From the NCBI RefSeq assembly GCF_007565055.1, contig NC_044553.1, forward strand, positions 98,431,858-98,495,857: DNA of 64,000 bases. Reading direction: 5' to 3'. The stretch comes from Rhinopithecus roxellana. Taxonomy: Eukaryota; Chordata; Mammalia; Primates; Cercopithecidae. The notes under the pieces are model-generated. The model was not told the origin of the DNA, did no database searches, and worked only from the letters and a program-made list of their open reading frames with translations. A program made the translations under genes and the position numbers. Numbering within the stretch: position 1 is the stretch's first letter; every line of letters begins with the position of its first letter. This document shows, piece after piece, positions 11,901 to 23,290 of the stretch.

Positions 11901-12714
11901 AGTGAACACTGCTGAGACAGTCTCAGCAACTAATAGTTGGGACAAGATAGAAGCACTGATACCCTTCTGTTTCTAGAAGGAAAACTCCAAATGGGGCCCG
12001 GGTACAGAAAAGTCTTCTGGAGTGGAGTCTCTGCCTTGCCAAATTGAGTAAGAGTCTCTGCCTTGCATAATTGAGCAGGAGAGGGTGAGGAGTGATCTTG
12101 GTTCAAATACCAATGACATTTAACTTTACTAAGGAATTTTCATAGATTTTCTTGACTAGATATTTTTTTCATTTTCGTTTATCCTTAGGACAATTTCTAT
12201 AGGCTTAAAAATATTTTAAAAATTTTCACCAGTTTCTTTGGAGAGAAGGTTCACAGAGTACATCACATTGTCACTCTGTCTACATTATCTATTTTTAATC
12301 CCTAAATTAATTGGTAGTCTCAATTGGTGTCTATAAGACTCAGTATATCAAATAAGAAACTCCAGTGTGATCAAAGGATAGACTGTCATGCTATATATTA
12401 ATAACTTTGGTAATAAGCCAGGAAAAGAATGATATATATAAAATATTGTCCCTGCCTATATTTTTTATTATTTTGGGGGCATGTTCTAATAAAACATGCT
12501 TGATGAAAGAAACTGACCTGCACGTTATAGAAATGTGATTTGTCAATTAGATGCTAATATCAATATCACTAACTAAAGAAAGACAACAATTTAAGACACA
12601 TTACATTCACATTAGATAATTACTTTATAAGACTTTAAATTAGTTTAGAAAGAGATTGTCCCATATCACCTTGAAATGATTTCAGGACAGAATTATGTGC
12701 AATAAATAAAGGGC
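11901..12714. other. No gene seen
   Basis: Short imperfect duplications (gagtctctgccttgc at about 12026 and 12052) and otherwise unremarkable AT-rich sequence. No open frame or RNA gene was recognised. Confidence 0.5.
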
Positions 12715-12850
12715 AACAGGTAGACTGAGTTTGAGTTTCAGCTCTATCACGAAGTATTTAGGTGACTATGGTTCAGGGTTTAACCTCTTAGGTTCTCAAC
12801 TCTAGCCTTTCCCATTCTACACTATGATGATGCAGAATAATATCAGCAAA
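12715..12850 (+). repeat. Possible MIR SINE remnant
   Basis: The run gagtttcagctctatcacga ... ggtgactatggttcagggtt taacctctta ... follows the MIR core pattern (cagctctgccact, then tgtgaccttgggcaagt, then taacctct). Divergence is high and the edges are approximate. Confidence 0.5.
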
Positions 12851-13040
12851 GGTAAGGTGATAGCAAAGAAAAGGTTTGTGATTGAGCCTCATGATACATT
12901 TAGTATATAGCAAAATTTGGTGAGAATGAAAATTTGACATTTACATTTTCTACCAATCTCATGATTTACAAATATTTTATTTTTATCAGTCATATAAAAT
13001 ATAACCATGCTACAGATAAGCAACAATACTTCTTTTTCTT

Positions 13041-13370
13041 AAGAAGTGGAGTGGGCCCGGCGCAGTGGCTCAAGCCTGTAATCCCAGCACTTTGGGAGGC
13101 CAAGGCGGGTGGATCACGAGGTCAGGAGATCAAGACCATCCTGGCTAACATGGTAAAACCCCGTCTCTACTAAAAAAAAAAAATACAAAGAACTAGCCGG
13201 GCGTGGTGGCGGGCGCCTGTAGTCCCAGCTACTCGGAGGCTGAGGCGGGAGAATGGCGTGAACCCAGGAGGCGGAGCTTGCAGTGAGCCGAGATGGTGCC
13301 ACTGCACTCCAGCCTGGGCAACACAGCGAGACTCTGTCTCAAAAAAAAAAAAAAAAAAAGAAGTGGAGTG
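13041..13370 (+). mobile_element. AluY with target-site duplications
   Basis: The Alu body is at 13054-13357, bracketed by the 13-bp duplication AAGAAGTGGAGTG at 13041-13053 and 13358-13370. The words gatcacgaggtcaggagatc, ccatcctggctaacatggt and gagaatggcgtgaacccagg are AluY-type. Divergence is low, with a complete A tail. The minus-strand frames at 13114-13376 are Alu DNA, not genes. Confidence 0.95.
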
Positions 13371-14225
13371 AAACAAAGCAGTGTGCTTGGGAATTAAAGG
13401 GAGGGAAAAATATATAAAAGTAAAAGAAATAAATAGACCTTAAAAATTAAAACATGGAAAAAGTAAAAATAAGTAGATGTCATATTAAATCTTAGTAAAA
13501 CCCAAAGTAATTTGAAAAATAATAGCCTATATAGAATCTACTGACTTCCTGATTTTTTTTTTTTTTTTCTGCTGAGGTATATGCTGCATAAAATGACAGG
13601 CAATGGGCCACAGCAATTCACTTTTCTCAGCCTAGGGACCTGGCTGCAACTTGCTAATAAACTAAAGAAAAGAATCAAGACTAACACAGAAACATTAACT
13701 TCAAGCACTTTCAGAATTATATGGAAAAACTGATAATCTGAAGAATAAGAAAACTGATTGCTTAACCTCTGATGTTCATAAAATTTACTTCTTATTTCAA
13801 CATATTATTATTAAAATGTATGTTTAACATAGTCATTAAAATTCACTAGTGTAGTTTACTGGTTTATGTGTGTGTGGCTGTGGATCATCTATATTTAATT
13901 GTTCTTATATATTTTCATTCTAATATTTTTAAAATGTCAATGAATATACTTGTGAGAAACTTGAAATGCTTTAATTCAAGATTAATATATCTTTCATGTT
14001 GCTTGCCAAGAAAAAGGCCCATACATCAATTTCCTTTCAAAAACTATAATTGAATACATATAGTGTCTTGTCAAATCACAGAAGACAAATGATAAAAAAA
14101 AAAAAAAATCAGTTGCATAATTAAGAGTTGATGATTATGTAGATTCTTTCAGTGGTAACTCAGCCTGTCCCTAGTTGTGTAGTTTTAAAGTTCCACGTTA
14201 ATCTATCCAGACTTCAGAAAACTCT
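13371..14225. other. No gene seen
   Basis: AT-rich, with a T run at 13552-13568 and an A run at 14095-14108. No recognisable repeat family or coding signal. Confidence 0.5.
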
Positions 14226-14505
14226 TTTATTGTTGTTGTTGTTGTTTTGAGATGGAGTCTCACACTGTCGCCCAGGCTGGAGGGCAGTGGCTTGGTCTCG
14301 GCTCACTGCAAGCTCTGCCTCCCAGGTTCTCGCCATTCTCTTGCCTCAGCCTCCCGAGTAGCTGGGACTAAAGGCTAATTTTCTGTATTTTTAGCAGAGA
14401 CGGGGTTTCACCATGTTAGCCAGGATGGTCTCGGTCTCCTGACCTCGTGATTCGCTCCGCCTCCCAAAGTGCTGGGATTACAGGCCTGAGACACCGCGCC
14501 CGGCC
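14226..14505 (-). mobile_element. AluY-like, antisense, internal deletion
   Basis: The Alu reads on the minus strand. Its tail shows as (TTG)n/T at 14228-14246, and its 5' end is at cgcccggcc near 14505. About 20 bases are missing between gactaaagg and ctaattttc relative to the usual Alu. The flanks share cagaaaac (about 14214 and 14505), a weak candidate duplication. It faces the AluY at 13054-13357 at a distance of about 870 bp. Confidence 0.9.
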
Positions 14506-17462
14506 AGAAAACCTTAAAGTAACTGTCACTTCTATTAAAAATTATCTCTTATGTAACTTAAAGAGTAGAAACAACATGTAAAAATGCTTTATTGGTAATA
14601 AAGAACACCGCGTCTTGTAATAATGATTCAGAGCTATGATCTTAGCATCTGGAACATGTTTATTTTAAACCTCATTGGCTCTTACACAATAAAAGAAGAT
14701 CATAAAGTTCTGTCTTTGTTTTCTATAGTTATAATTACTATACTTTTATGAATTCGAAGTATAGGAGAATATAGTGAAAGATAATGAAGTTTTTTCACTG
14801 ACTATATCATATATCACAAATTTAAGTATATAGGAAAATATGACGATTACTCCATTATTGGCAACAGTTTGGCATCAGAGGTCATTTCATAACTTTTCTG
14901 CATTTACCAAACTGTGTGTTGTAATGCTGGAGCAAGATAAGAGAAGATAAAATTGTCAGAATCCATTATTATTAATCCAACAATAAATCTAATTCTTTTA
15001 TAATAAAAATAATATGGATAATCAATTGAAATTAAAATTAGTTTCCTCTAAGACTACTAAACAAATAATATTTCCATTTGTTTTTGTTGTTGCTAGATTA
15101 TATAAAGAACACATTACGTGTGTTCTTATTTTTCTTATTTTTAATATTTTGAACAATAGTTGAAAACATTTGTGATAAGCATATTCATTTTGTTATATTT
15201 ACCTTGTATAAGATTAAGTTTACAATAAAAACAACTGCTTTAATCATTTAATATCATATAATTTTACAAATGTGGATATATATGAATAAAATAATAAAAA
15301 TATCAATTTTTCTGGCATCAAGAATATGAGATATACCTAAATACATGTTTAGTAAAATATTCAGAACCACATAATTTTAAGTTAAGCACATTCACCTTGC
15401 ATTTGCAACTTAGGCTGTTTCCACAGAAACAGCAGCTGGCGCTCAGAAGCAAGAGTGTTTATAACTTTGATATTTCAGCTGTGCTTGTCAAGTAGATGAT
15501 GAAAATGTCATTTTTCAAAGAAGCACCTGCAGCTTTTGGGTTCCAACAGGTTCGTGGAATATAACATTTTAGCTTTTGAAAAAGTTTTTGTTCATAATGT
15601 TTCTGTATAAATCATAACCATGCCTGCTTTTCAAAGAGGCTTAATTACCCTAGGTCTATTTTAGAAAATGACTTTTTAAGCGTAATAACTGATTTGAGGT
15701 AACTTAGAATTATAATGGTCTGCAGGTCTCTCAGAGTCACAATGAAAAAATTATCACAATAATTTGCCTTTGGTCATATGTCTACTGGAGTTAGATTCTG
15801 TGCAGAGCCACTTTTGTTCTGATACAACATCTCTATTCCAGGAGCCCATTTCTATTCAACTATAAATTCATGACTCTGGGAGTTTCATTCCCAGTGGTAG
15901 ATCACACCTGGATAGTGGGCTGGCCACAATTTCTCCCACTACTAAACAACAAATTCAAAAAAGAACTGTCTGATACCTGTAATCTGTTGTGCTTGACATA
16001 TTTCTGCCATAGATAGGGTATAAAGTGCTAATGCTGTATTGATTGAAAAATTCAATGAAGTACTTATTAAGATGTCATCATAATTATCTCCTATCAATCT
16101 ATTTTTTAGATGCCAGTGCCTAAATATTGCCAAAGACAAAATAATAAAGTGGAAGAGAGATGATCTGTGGCAAGAAGTTCTTGAAATTATTATTTCAATA
16201 TTTTATTTTCAGTTCAATAAAACACAGTAGTTTTAAGAAAATGAAATGATATCCTTTAAAAACATTACACTCTTAGTTTTATGTTAAGGATTCAGGCAAG
16301 ATAAACTAAAAGATTTCACAGATCAGAAAAGCAGGTCAGCATGACAGAAGACACCCAGAGCCTGTAAACTTATTACCAGAATACATTTAGTCAAAACAAC
16401 CCAATCAATGGCCACAGCAAGCTGTGGCTATTTTTAATAGAAACTTACTTGCTAAGGGCAAGTGATCAATTTTTAGTAACTCAGTGGAACTTATTGAGCA
16501 ACTGCAGCATGTAAGACATTTTCAGGCTGTTGAACAAAACAAAATAATTAAAGAAAAATAATGCTAGCTGATAACAACCCCAGAAGTCTGCTTCTGAACC
16601 CAAGCCATGCCAACGATCTTCATGAAAAACAGTGGGCACCAACTTATGATTATGCTGAAATCTTAAATTCTGTGTTGGCTTTAAAATTGTGTGTTCTGTT
16701 TAAAAAAAAAAAAAAGGCAAATGGACTAATTCAAACATATTCTTTGGATTAATAAAAGAATCAAAACATTTAACATAATAATAAAGGTTAAAAATGCATA
16801 TACACCATTACCAAGTAATCCCTATTGTGCAATCCATACCAATAAAAATACTGCAACACAACATATTTTTCAGTGGAGAAAAAACAACTTATTATTGGCA
16901 ATTTTATTGAAATAATGTTAACTTATATAATGTATAAATGTTATATTTATACATTCAAAACACTACCTTGTTAAATAAAATAGTTTTCACTGTTTCTGCC
17001 TAACTGGATGTTTTTTCATGAAACTTTGCCGATACATCAAAAAGTTGTAAACAAATGTAAGTAATATAAGCTTAACGTTTTGAAAATAAAATCAGAGCAA
17101 ACAAAGTGAATATATGTGTGCATCTATAAATACACATGTAAGAGCATCAGAAGAAAACTCCCATAAATAAGTCAGGTTGGAATTTCAGCTAATTATAGAG
17201 AGAGAAGATTGGAAGAATAAAGGAGGAGTAGATGATTAATATATTTTTTGTGTATTTTGTGAGTTTTTCTTGGTCTCCTTTAACAAGCACTACTTTTTTA
17301 GCTAAAGAATGTGAAGAAATACCACAATATACAAAACAAAAGGAAACATAGAACCTGGTTTGCTGATTTCACTCTGTGAGTATCACAAGCAAAATGTGCC
17401 CTAGACTGACGTATTTCAAAATATCAAATATATTTTGGCTTACTTCTGGATAGAATTTATTT
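14506..17462. other. AT-rich interval of about 3 kb, no gene seen
   Basis: Open frames here are at most about 65 codons and show no recognisable motif. There is a short A run at 16701-16714. No SINE, LINE or LTR was identified with confidence. Confidence 0.5.
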
Positions 17463-17542
17463 TTCTTTCCATTTTTAAATTTCTTTCTTTTCTTCTCTTT
17501 TCTTTCCTTTTCTTCTCTTTTCTTTCCTTTTCTTTTCTTTTC
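17463..17542. repeat. Pyrimidine-rich (TTTCT/TTTCC)n tract
   Basis: A run of variants of TTTTC, TTCTC and TTTCC next to the T-rich tail of the following antisense Alu. It probably grew from that Alu tail. Confidence 0.85.
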
Positions 17543-17748
17543 TTGAGATAGGGTTTTGCTCTGTTCCCCAGACTAGAGTGCAGTGGTATGATCATGACTT
17601 ACTGCTCCCTCAATCTCCTTGGCTCAAGAAGAAATCATCCCACCTCAGCCACCTTAATAGCTGGGACTACACGCATGTGCCACTATGCCTGGATAATTTC
17701 TAAATATTTTGTAGAATTGATGTCTCACTATGTTGCCTCGGATAGTCC
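17543..17748 (-). mobile_element. AluJ-like, antisense, truncated
   Basis: From tgagatagggttttgctctg to tgttgcctcggatagtcccc, an old Alu on the minus strand, lacking the portion nearest its 5' end. It joins L1 sequence abruptly at 17749. Confidence 0.85.
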
Positions 17749-18177
17749 CCATTATGATACTAGCTGTGGATCTATTATTTATGGCTGTTGTTTTGATGAG
17801 ATGTGCTCCTTCTATACCCAGATTTTTTAGGGTTTTCTACGTGAAAGAACATTACATTTTATCAAATGCCTAAGCATCAGTTAAAATGATCATTTTTTTT
17901 CCTTTATTCTGTTTATATATATCACATTGATTGATTTACTTATGGTGAACCACCCTTGCATCCTTTGAATAAAGTCCACTTGATCAGGATGAATAATTTT
18001 TCAATGTATTGTTGAATTTAGTTTGCTAATATTTTGTGGAGAATTTTTGAGTCAGTGTCCATCAGGGGAACTGGCTTGTAGTTTTTTTGTTGTGTTTTGT
18101 TTTGTTTTGTTTGATGTGTCTTTCTCCAGTTTTGGAATCAAAATATCTGTTGTAATGTTTCCTTTTTCATCTTAGAT
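17749..18177 (-). pseudogene. L1 ORF2 RT-region fragment, antisense
   Basis: On the minus strand this follows the L1 ORF2 part ahead of the RT active site (plus-strand words gaccacccttgcatcctttg-like at 17945-17975, ttgatcaggatgaataattt and tttgctaatattttgtggag). A (TTTTG)n patch lies at about 18078-18111. Frames are broken. It belongs to the same antisense element as ORF1 and the 5' UTR on its right, but the endonuclease region between them is gone. Confidence 0.75.
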
Positions 18178-18302
18178 GAAAAGACAAAATCAAAGATGAA
18201 AAAGGAGACATTGCAATAGATAATGCAGAAATTCAGATAAACATTAGAGGCTACTATGAGCAACTATATGCCAATAAACTGGAAAACCTAGTAGTAATGA
18301 AT
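18178..18302 (+). pseudogene. Inverted L1 ORF2 segment (just before RT)
   Basis: Here the L1 sense strand is the plus strand: aagatgaaaaaggagacatt, then gaggctactatgagcaacta and tatgccaataaactggaaaa follow the ORF2 stretch just upstream of RT. Neighbours on both sides are antisense L1, so this 125-bp piece is inverted inside the element. Its start repeats, in opposite orientation, sequence at 18147-18173 (27-nt arms with about 3 mismatches). Confidence 0.8.
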
Positions 18303-18944
18303 AAAGTCTCTCTTGCTACTTTTAGGATCCATTATTTTTCCTTGACCTTGGAGGTTTTGGGGTTTTGATTATTAAATTCCTTGAGGTAGTCTTCCTTGAG
18401 TTAAGTCTGTTTGGTGTTCTATAACCTTCTTGTACTTGGATATTGTTATCTTCCTCTAGGTTTGGGAAGTTCTGTGTTATTATCCCACTGAATAAACTTT
18501 CTACCCCTCTCTATCTTCTTTTTAAGGCCAATAACTCGTAAACTTGTTCTTTTGCAGCTATTTTCTACATCTTGTATGCATTCTTCATTATTTTTAATTT
18601 TTTTCTTTTGTCTCCTCTGACTGTGTATTTTCAAATAGCCAGTCTTCAAGCTCATTAATTCTTTCTTCTATGTGATCAATTCTATTGTTAAAAAACTCTC
18701 ATTAATTCTTTAACATGTCAATTTCATTATTCTACTGCAGAATTTCTGCTGGATTGTTTTTAATTGTTTCGGTGTCTTTGTTAAATGTTTCTGAGAGGAT
18801 TCTAAATTTCTTCTCTGTATCTTCTTGAATTTCATTTAGCTTCCTCAAAATAGCCATTTTGAATTCTCTGTCTAAAAGGTCACATATCTCAGTCTCTCTG
18901 CAACTGGACACTGGTGCCTTATTGAGTTCATTTGTTGAAGTCAT
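18303..18944 (-). pseudogene. L1 ORF1 (partial): L1 ORF1, antisense, 3' truncated
   Basis: ORF1p is the L1 RNA-binding trimeric protein. The minus strand opens with a Met at 18942-18944 and reads MTSTNELNKAPVSSCRETEI, then a charged, heptad-like stretch (the coiled coil) in the open run 18944-18732. The run 18655-18446 includes DVENSCKRTSLRVIGLK, the start of the RNA-recognition part. Translation then continues with breaks to about 18303 and stops where the inverted ORF2 piece begins, so roughly the last third of ORF1 is missing. Frameshifts separate the open runs. Confidence 0.85.
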
Positions 18945-19651
18945 GTTTTCCTGGATGTTTTTGATGCTTGTGGATGTTCATCTTTGGCCATTGAAGAGTT
19001 AGGTATTTATTGTAGTCTTCAAAGTCTGGGCTTGTTTGTCCCATCCTTCTTGAAAAGGCTTTCAAAGTATTTGAAGGTACTTGGGTGCTGTAATCTAAAT
19101 CTTTGGTGACTACAGCTCTATCTGCATTAGGGGACACTCCAAGCCTGGTAATTACGTGGCTCTTGAAACCTTGTAGCAGTACTGCCTTGGCGGTCTTGCG
19201 TAAGATCTGGAAGAATTTTCTGTATTACCAGGCAGGGACCTTTGATCTCTCCTCTTTTCCTTTACCCCAAATAGTCTCTTTCTCCATGCTGAACTGCCTG
19301 GAGCTGGAGGCGGGGTGACACAAGCACCCCTGTAACCACCACCACTGGAACTGTGCTGGGTCAGCACTATATCTTGTCCAAAGCCAGGAGTAACCACTGT
19401 CTGGCTACAGTCTATGTTTCATTCAAGGCCCAAGGGCTCTACAATCAGCAGGTGGCAAAGTCAGTCAGTCTCATATCTTTTCTTTCACGTTGGCAAGATT
19501 CCTTTGGCCCTGGGCAGATCCAGACATGCCATCCAGGAGCCTGAGCCTCAAGTCAGGAACCTTAGCAATCTACCTGGTGCTCAGTTCCACTGCATCTGAG
19601 CTGGAACCCAGGCTTCAAGGTGGAATTTTTCTGTTTTCTGGGGTTTTTCTG

Positions 19652-19954
19652 TTTTTGTTTTCATTTTGAGATGGAGTTTCACTCTTGTCTCCCAGGCTGT
19701 AGTGCAATGGAATGATCTCGGCTCACTGAAACGTCTGCATCCCAGATTCAAGCAATTCTCCTGCCTCAGCCTCCCAAGCAGCTGGGATTACAGGCGTGCA
19801 CCACAACACCCAGCTAATTCTTTTTGTATTTTTAGTAGAGATGGGATTTCACCATGTTGGCCAGGCTGGTCTTGCACTCCTGACTTCAGGTGATCCACCC
19901 ATCTCAGCCTCCCAAAGTTCTGGGATTATAGGACTGAGTCACCGTGTCCAGCCC
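19652..19954 (-). mobile_element. AluS, antisense
   Basis: A full-length Alu on the minus strand, from the T-rich tail at about 19652 to gtgtccagcc near 19954. The word gacttcaggtgatccaccca is S-type. It is inserted in the L1 5' UTR. The frames at 19666-20086 run through it and are not genes. Confidence 0.93.
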
Positions 19955-21124
19955 AAAGTTCTACCTACTCTTTTCTCACCTCTCCTCAAGCAGAGATTTC
20001 TCTCCCTATGGCCACCACTACCCAAGGACCACAGTGTGTACTGCCTGGCTGCTGCCAATGTTCCCTTGAGGCTCAAGGGCTCCTGAGTCAGCTTGGGGTA
20101 AATGCTGCCAGACCTGGGTCTCTCTCTTCAGCACAGTGAGCTTCTCTGTCCCAGGGCAGGTCCAGAAGTGCCACAGAGGAAACAAGACCTGGAATCAGGG
20201 ACCCAAGCAGCTGTCCTGGTGCTCTACCCTACTGTGGCCAAGCTGGTATGCAAGATACAAGACAAAGTTCCCTTTACTCTTCCTCTGTTTCATGAAATAA
20301 ATGGAGTCTCTATCTCTATCTAGATACCATATCTGGTAATACACTGGGTTACACCTCAAGCCAGCAAGTCTCTGAGTTTCATCCAAGCCCTGAAGATGGT
20401 ACTGCCTGACTACCACTCCTCAATTTTCAGGACTCAAGGATTCTTTAGTCAGCAGGTTCTTTCAGGACTTGGTCTTTCCTTTCAAATCAACAGGTTCCCT
20501 TCTGGTCCAGGCTGTGTCTAGAAATGTCATCTGGGATCTAAGGCCTAAAATGAGTATGTCAGAACTCTTCCTGGTGCACTCCTTTACTGTGACTAAGCCG
20601 GTATCCAGGGTGCAAGACAAAGTCCTCTTTACTCTCCCCTCCCCTTTCCTCAAGAAGAAGAAAAGAATCTCTCCTGGAGCTGCAAGCTGAACTTCCTGGG
20701 GTTCCGGGAAGGGTGACACAAACACTTCCTCGGCCACCTTGGTTGGTGTCTCACTGGGTCACATGTGCTACAAGTCCATTGGATCTGAGTTCAGCACAGT
20801 ACCAGGAGTTGCCCAGGAATTACAGTTCTGGTGACCTGGAGTGCCTCGCAAGTGTATTTAGAACCCCAGAGCACTTTAACCTGCTGTGCTAGAGTGGCAG
20901 GGCTTGCTGAAACTCAGTTTCTGACTGCTGGAATAGACTATTCACTTCTGGCTAGAGCTTATCTTGGAGGACATCAGCTGGGTTGTTCCCAGTGTTGCTT
21001 TCTGTTGTGATAAGGTAGCACTGATTTCCAATGTGAAGTCTTACAATCACTACATTCTATCTCCCCAAAATGCACAGTTTCTTTCTCCATGACCCATGGC
21101 CACTGCTAGGGGATGGGTGACCTA

Positions 21125-21516
21125 TGGTGTAAGCAATTCAAGACTATTTTTTCTACCCTCTTCAGTGCCTGTTTCCTTAATATGATGTTAAAATCAAGTA
21201 CTGTGATAGCTCACCTGAGCTTCAATTCTTATGATGGTGCTTTTGTTGTATGGATAGTTGTTCAATTTTGTATTCCTGTTGGAAAGGATAATTGTTGGTG
21301 CTTCTTTTCGGCCAGACCTTTGGTGTAGGCAGTTCAAGAGTGTTTTATCTACCTTCTTCAGTGATCTTCTCCTTAATATGATGTTAAAATAAAGCACTGC
21401 AATAGCTCACTTGAGTTTCGGTTATTATGATGGTGCTTTTGTAGTGTGGATACTCTTTTGATTTTGTGTTCCTCTTGGGGAGGATAACTGCTGGTGCTGC
21501 TATTTGGCCATCTTGC
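21125..21516 (-). repeat. Two tandem 196-bp 5' UTR units
   Basis: Unit 1 starts tggtgtaagcaattcaagac at 21125 and unit 2 starts tggtgtaggcagttcaagag at 21321. Both run through ccttaatatgatgttaaaat, tatgatggtgcttttgt and gataat/ctgttggtgct, each with scattered substitutions. It resembles a monomer array at the 5' edge of an L1. Confidence 0.85.
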
Positions 21517-21540
21517 TTCACCACCTCCCGGCATCTCCTC

Positions 21541-22239
21541 ATCATTTTAATCTGACATTACCTATAAATTTCTTCCATTAGTTAAGTGTGATGGAAGTGA
21601 TTCAGTATAACTTCTTATATTTGATCTCAATAGTTCTGTAGCTTCCTCTTCCATACATAGAATACTCCCTCTTAGAAGCTACATGCCACATAAGTTTTCT
21701 GAGTATACTGAGAACAACATAATGTGTGGAAGATCAAGATAACTATGTGGAGAAACAGAAACATTGCAGAGGTACACTAGCATGCCAAGCAGGTAATTAC
21801 ACCTTTCTTGAATTCTTCAGTTCTCTTCAGTAGCTAACTGAGTGCTGCTGAAGAATGATACCAGTTGGTGCCACGTGAACCAGAAGAATCGCACAGCTAG
21901 GCTTTCCCCATATGCCATTCAAAAAATTATGCTGTATTGAAGAGACTTTTTTTTTTCACTTCAGAAAAACACATTCATTTTCATAGAATTAAACAGGTAA
22001 GGAACACAACTAAACATTTTTAAACCCATAAGGAGTGTGTAAAGATAAAAATCTAGAACAAACATACTGTTTCGTAGTGTTTTAGAAATACTTATAGAAT
22101 ACTATGTATCATGTGCAATTCTAATGACGAGTCCCATCAATCCAATAAGGCAAATAAAAGAGAGAACAGGTGTGAGAATTTAAAAAGAAATGTAAAATGT
22201 GCTGCATTTGTGTACAACATGATTATATGTATGAGAAAT
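21541..22239. other. No gene seen
   Basis: No coding signal or confident repeat. It lies between two L1 elements. Confidence 0.5.
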
Positions 22240-23290
22240 TTCCAAAGACAGTTTTGAGAACTATGAAGAGCACTTATCAATGTGGTTGAATGTTAAATCA
22301 CTGTTCAAAATTAGTAACATTTTTATATATGACTAATAGCCATATAAAAATGCAATAGAAAAACAAATGGTTGAAGAGACTGATCATAAAAGTAACTAAT
22401 AATTATGTACCTAGAAACAAATCTTAAAGATGTGTGACATGTTCACATTCATATGTGGGCGCTAAAAATGTTGATCTCATGGATACAGAGAATAGAAGGA
22501 TAGATACCACAGGCTGGGAAGAGTGTGTGGGTGGCAGAGGGGATAAAGATGTGGGTGGAAGAGGGGATACAGAGAGGTTGATTAGTGGGGCACATACATA
22601 CATTTGAAGAAATAAGCCCCAATGTAGCAGAGTAGGGTGACTATATTTATCAACAATGTATTGTATATTTCAAAGTAGCTAGAAGAGAGAATTTGAAATG
22701 TTACCAATACATAGAAATGATAAATATTCAAGGTAATGGATAGCTGGAATACCCTGACTTGATTATAACACACTCTATGCATATAACAAATACTAACATG
22801 TACCCCGTAAATACACAAAATGTTTTGTATCAGTAAAAAAAAAAAAAAAAAAAAAAAAAAAGATGTGTGAATATTCATATGGGTTAAATCACCAAATGCT
22901 GTTGAAGAACATGTAATATAATTTAAATATGAAGAGCTATATATGCTTCAAAAGGAGGATAAATTATTACTATAAAGATGTTATTTTACCCTAAGTATGT
23001 GTATCAAATTTAATAAAATTTTACTACATATTTCAACAACATTTTTTATCAAGGTTGAAAAATTAATTCTAAAGGTAGTATGAACAATTATAATATGCTG
23101 TAAGGATGTTCATGTTAGTTTTGAATAAAACAACAAGACAGCTAACTCTGCCAAGCCAGATAACATTATTCTAAATCTATACTAGTTAGGTAAAGGCAAA
23201 GATGAATAGATCAATAATAATAACAAAAAGGCTAGAAACAAAGTTAGTTATTGTCAGGATCCAGACAATAAAATAGAAAGCACTCCAGGT
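22240..23290 (+). mobile_element. Old L1 ORF2 remnant, interrupted
   Basis: On the plus strand, fragments resemble L1 ORF2 after the RT core: ttcaaaattagtaacatttt and tgtacctagaaacaaatctt before the insertion, and aagccagataacattattct, then atagatcaataataataaca, after it. Decay is heavy and the frame is lost. It is split by an L1MA-type 3' end at 22438-22858. Confidence 0.6.
22426..22870 (+). mobile_element. Short L1MA-type 3' end with target-site duplications
   Basis: The L1 3' UTR at 22438-22858 (tcatatgtgggcgctaaaaa ... aggctgggaagagtgtgtgg ... agggtgactatatttatcaa ... catgtaccccgtaaatacac) ends in an A tail of about 24 bases. The 12-bp repeat AAAGATGTGTGA at 22426-22437 and 22859-22870 brackets it, showing a separate 5'-truncated insertion of about 420 bp into the older L1. 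Confidence 0.85.

Larger units (their letters stand above)
18945..21540 (-). mobile_element. L1 5' UTR with internal repeats, antisense
   Basis: A long non-coding stretch directly upstream (minus sense) of ORF1, with GC content above its surroundings, as L1 5' UTRs have. It contains two kinds of internal repeat: a two-copy 196-bp tandem unit at 21125-21516, and degenerate units of about 300-360 bp at about 19225, 19960, 20262 and 20618, recognisable by the cctctttactctcccctccc-like block and the gggtgacacaa block. An AluS interrupts it at 19652-19954. Long frames here (up to 96 codons) have no known protein motif. It is an older primate/mammalian L1 5' UTR type (L1PB/L1M1-like by recall). Confidence 0.75.

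Noticed and set aside
13114..13376. Minus-strand open frames with Pro/Ser-rich and poly-Phe residues
   Set aside because: They lie wholly inside the AluY; such frames are usual in Alu DNA.
19666..20086. Open frames of 75 and 96 codons, plus strand
   Set aside because: They are made of an antisense AluS and L1 5' UTR sequence, with no protein motif.
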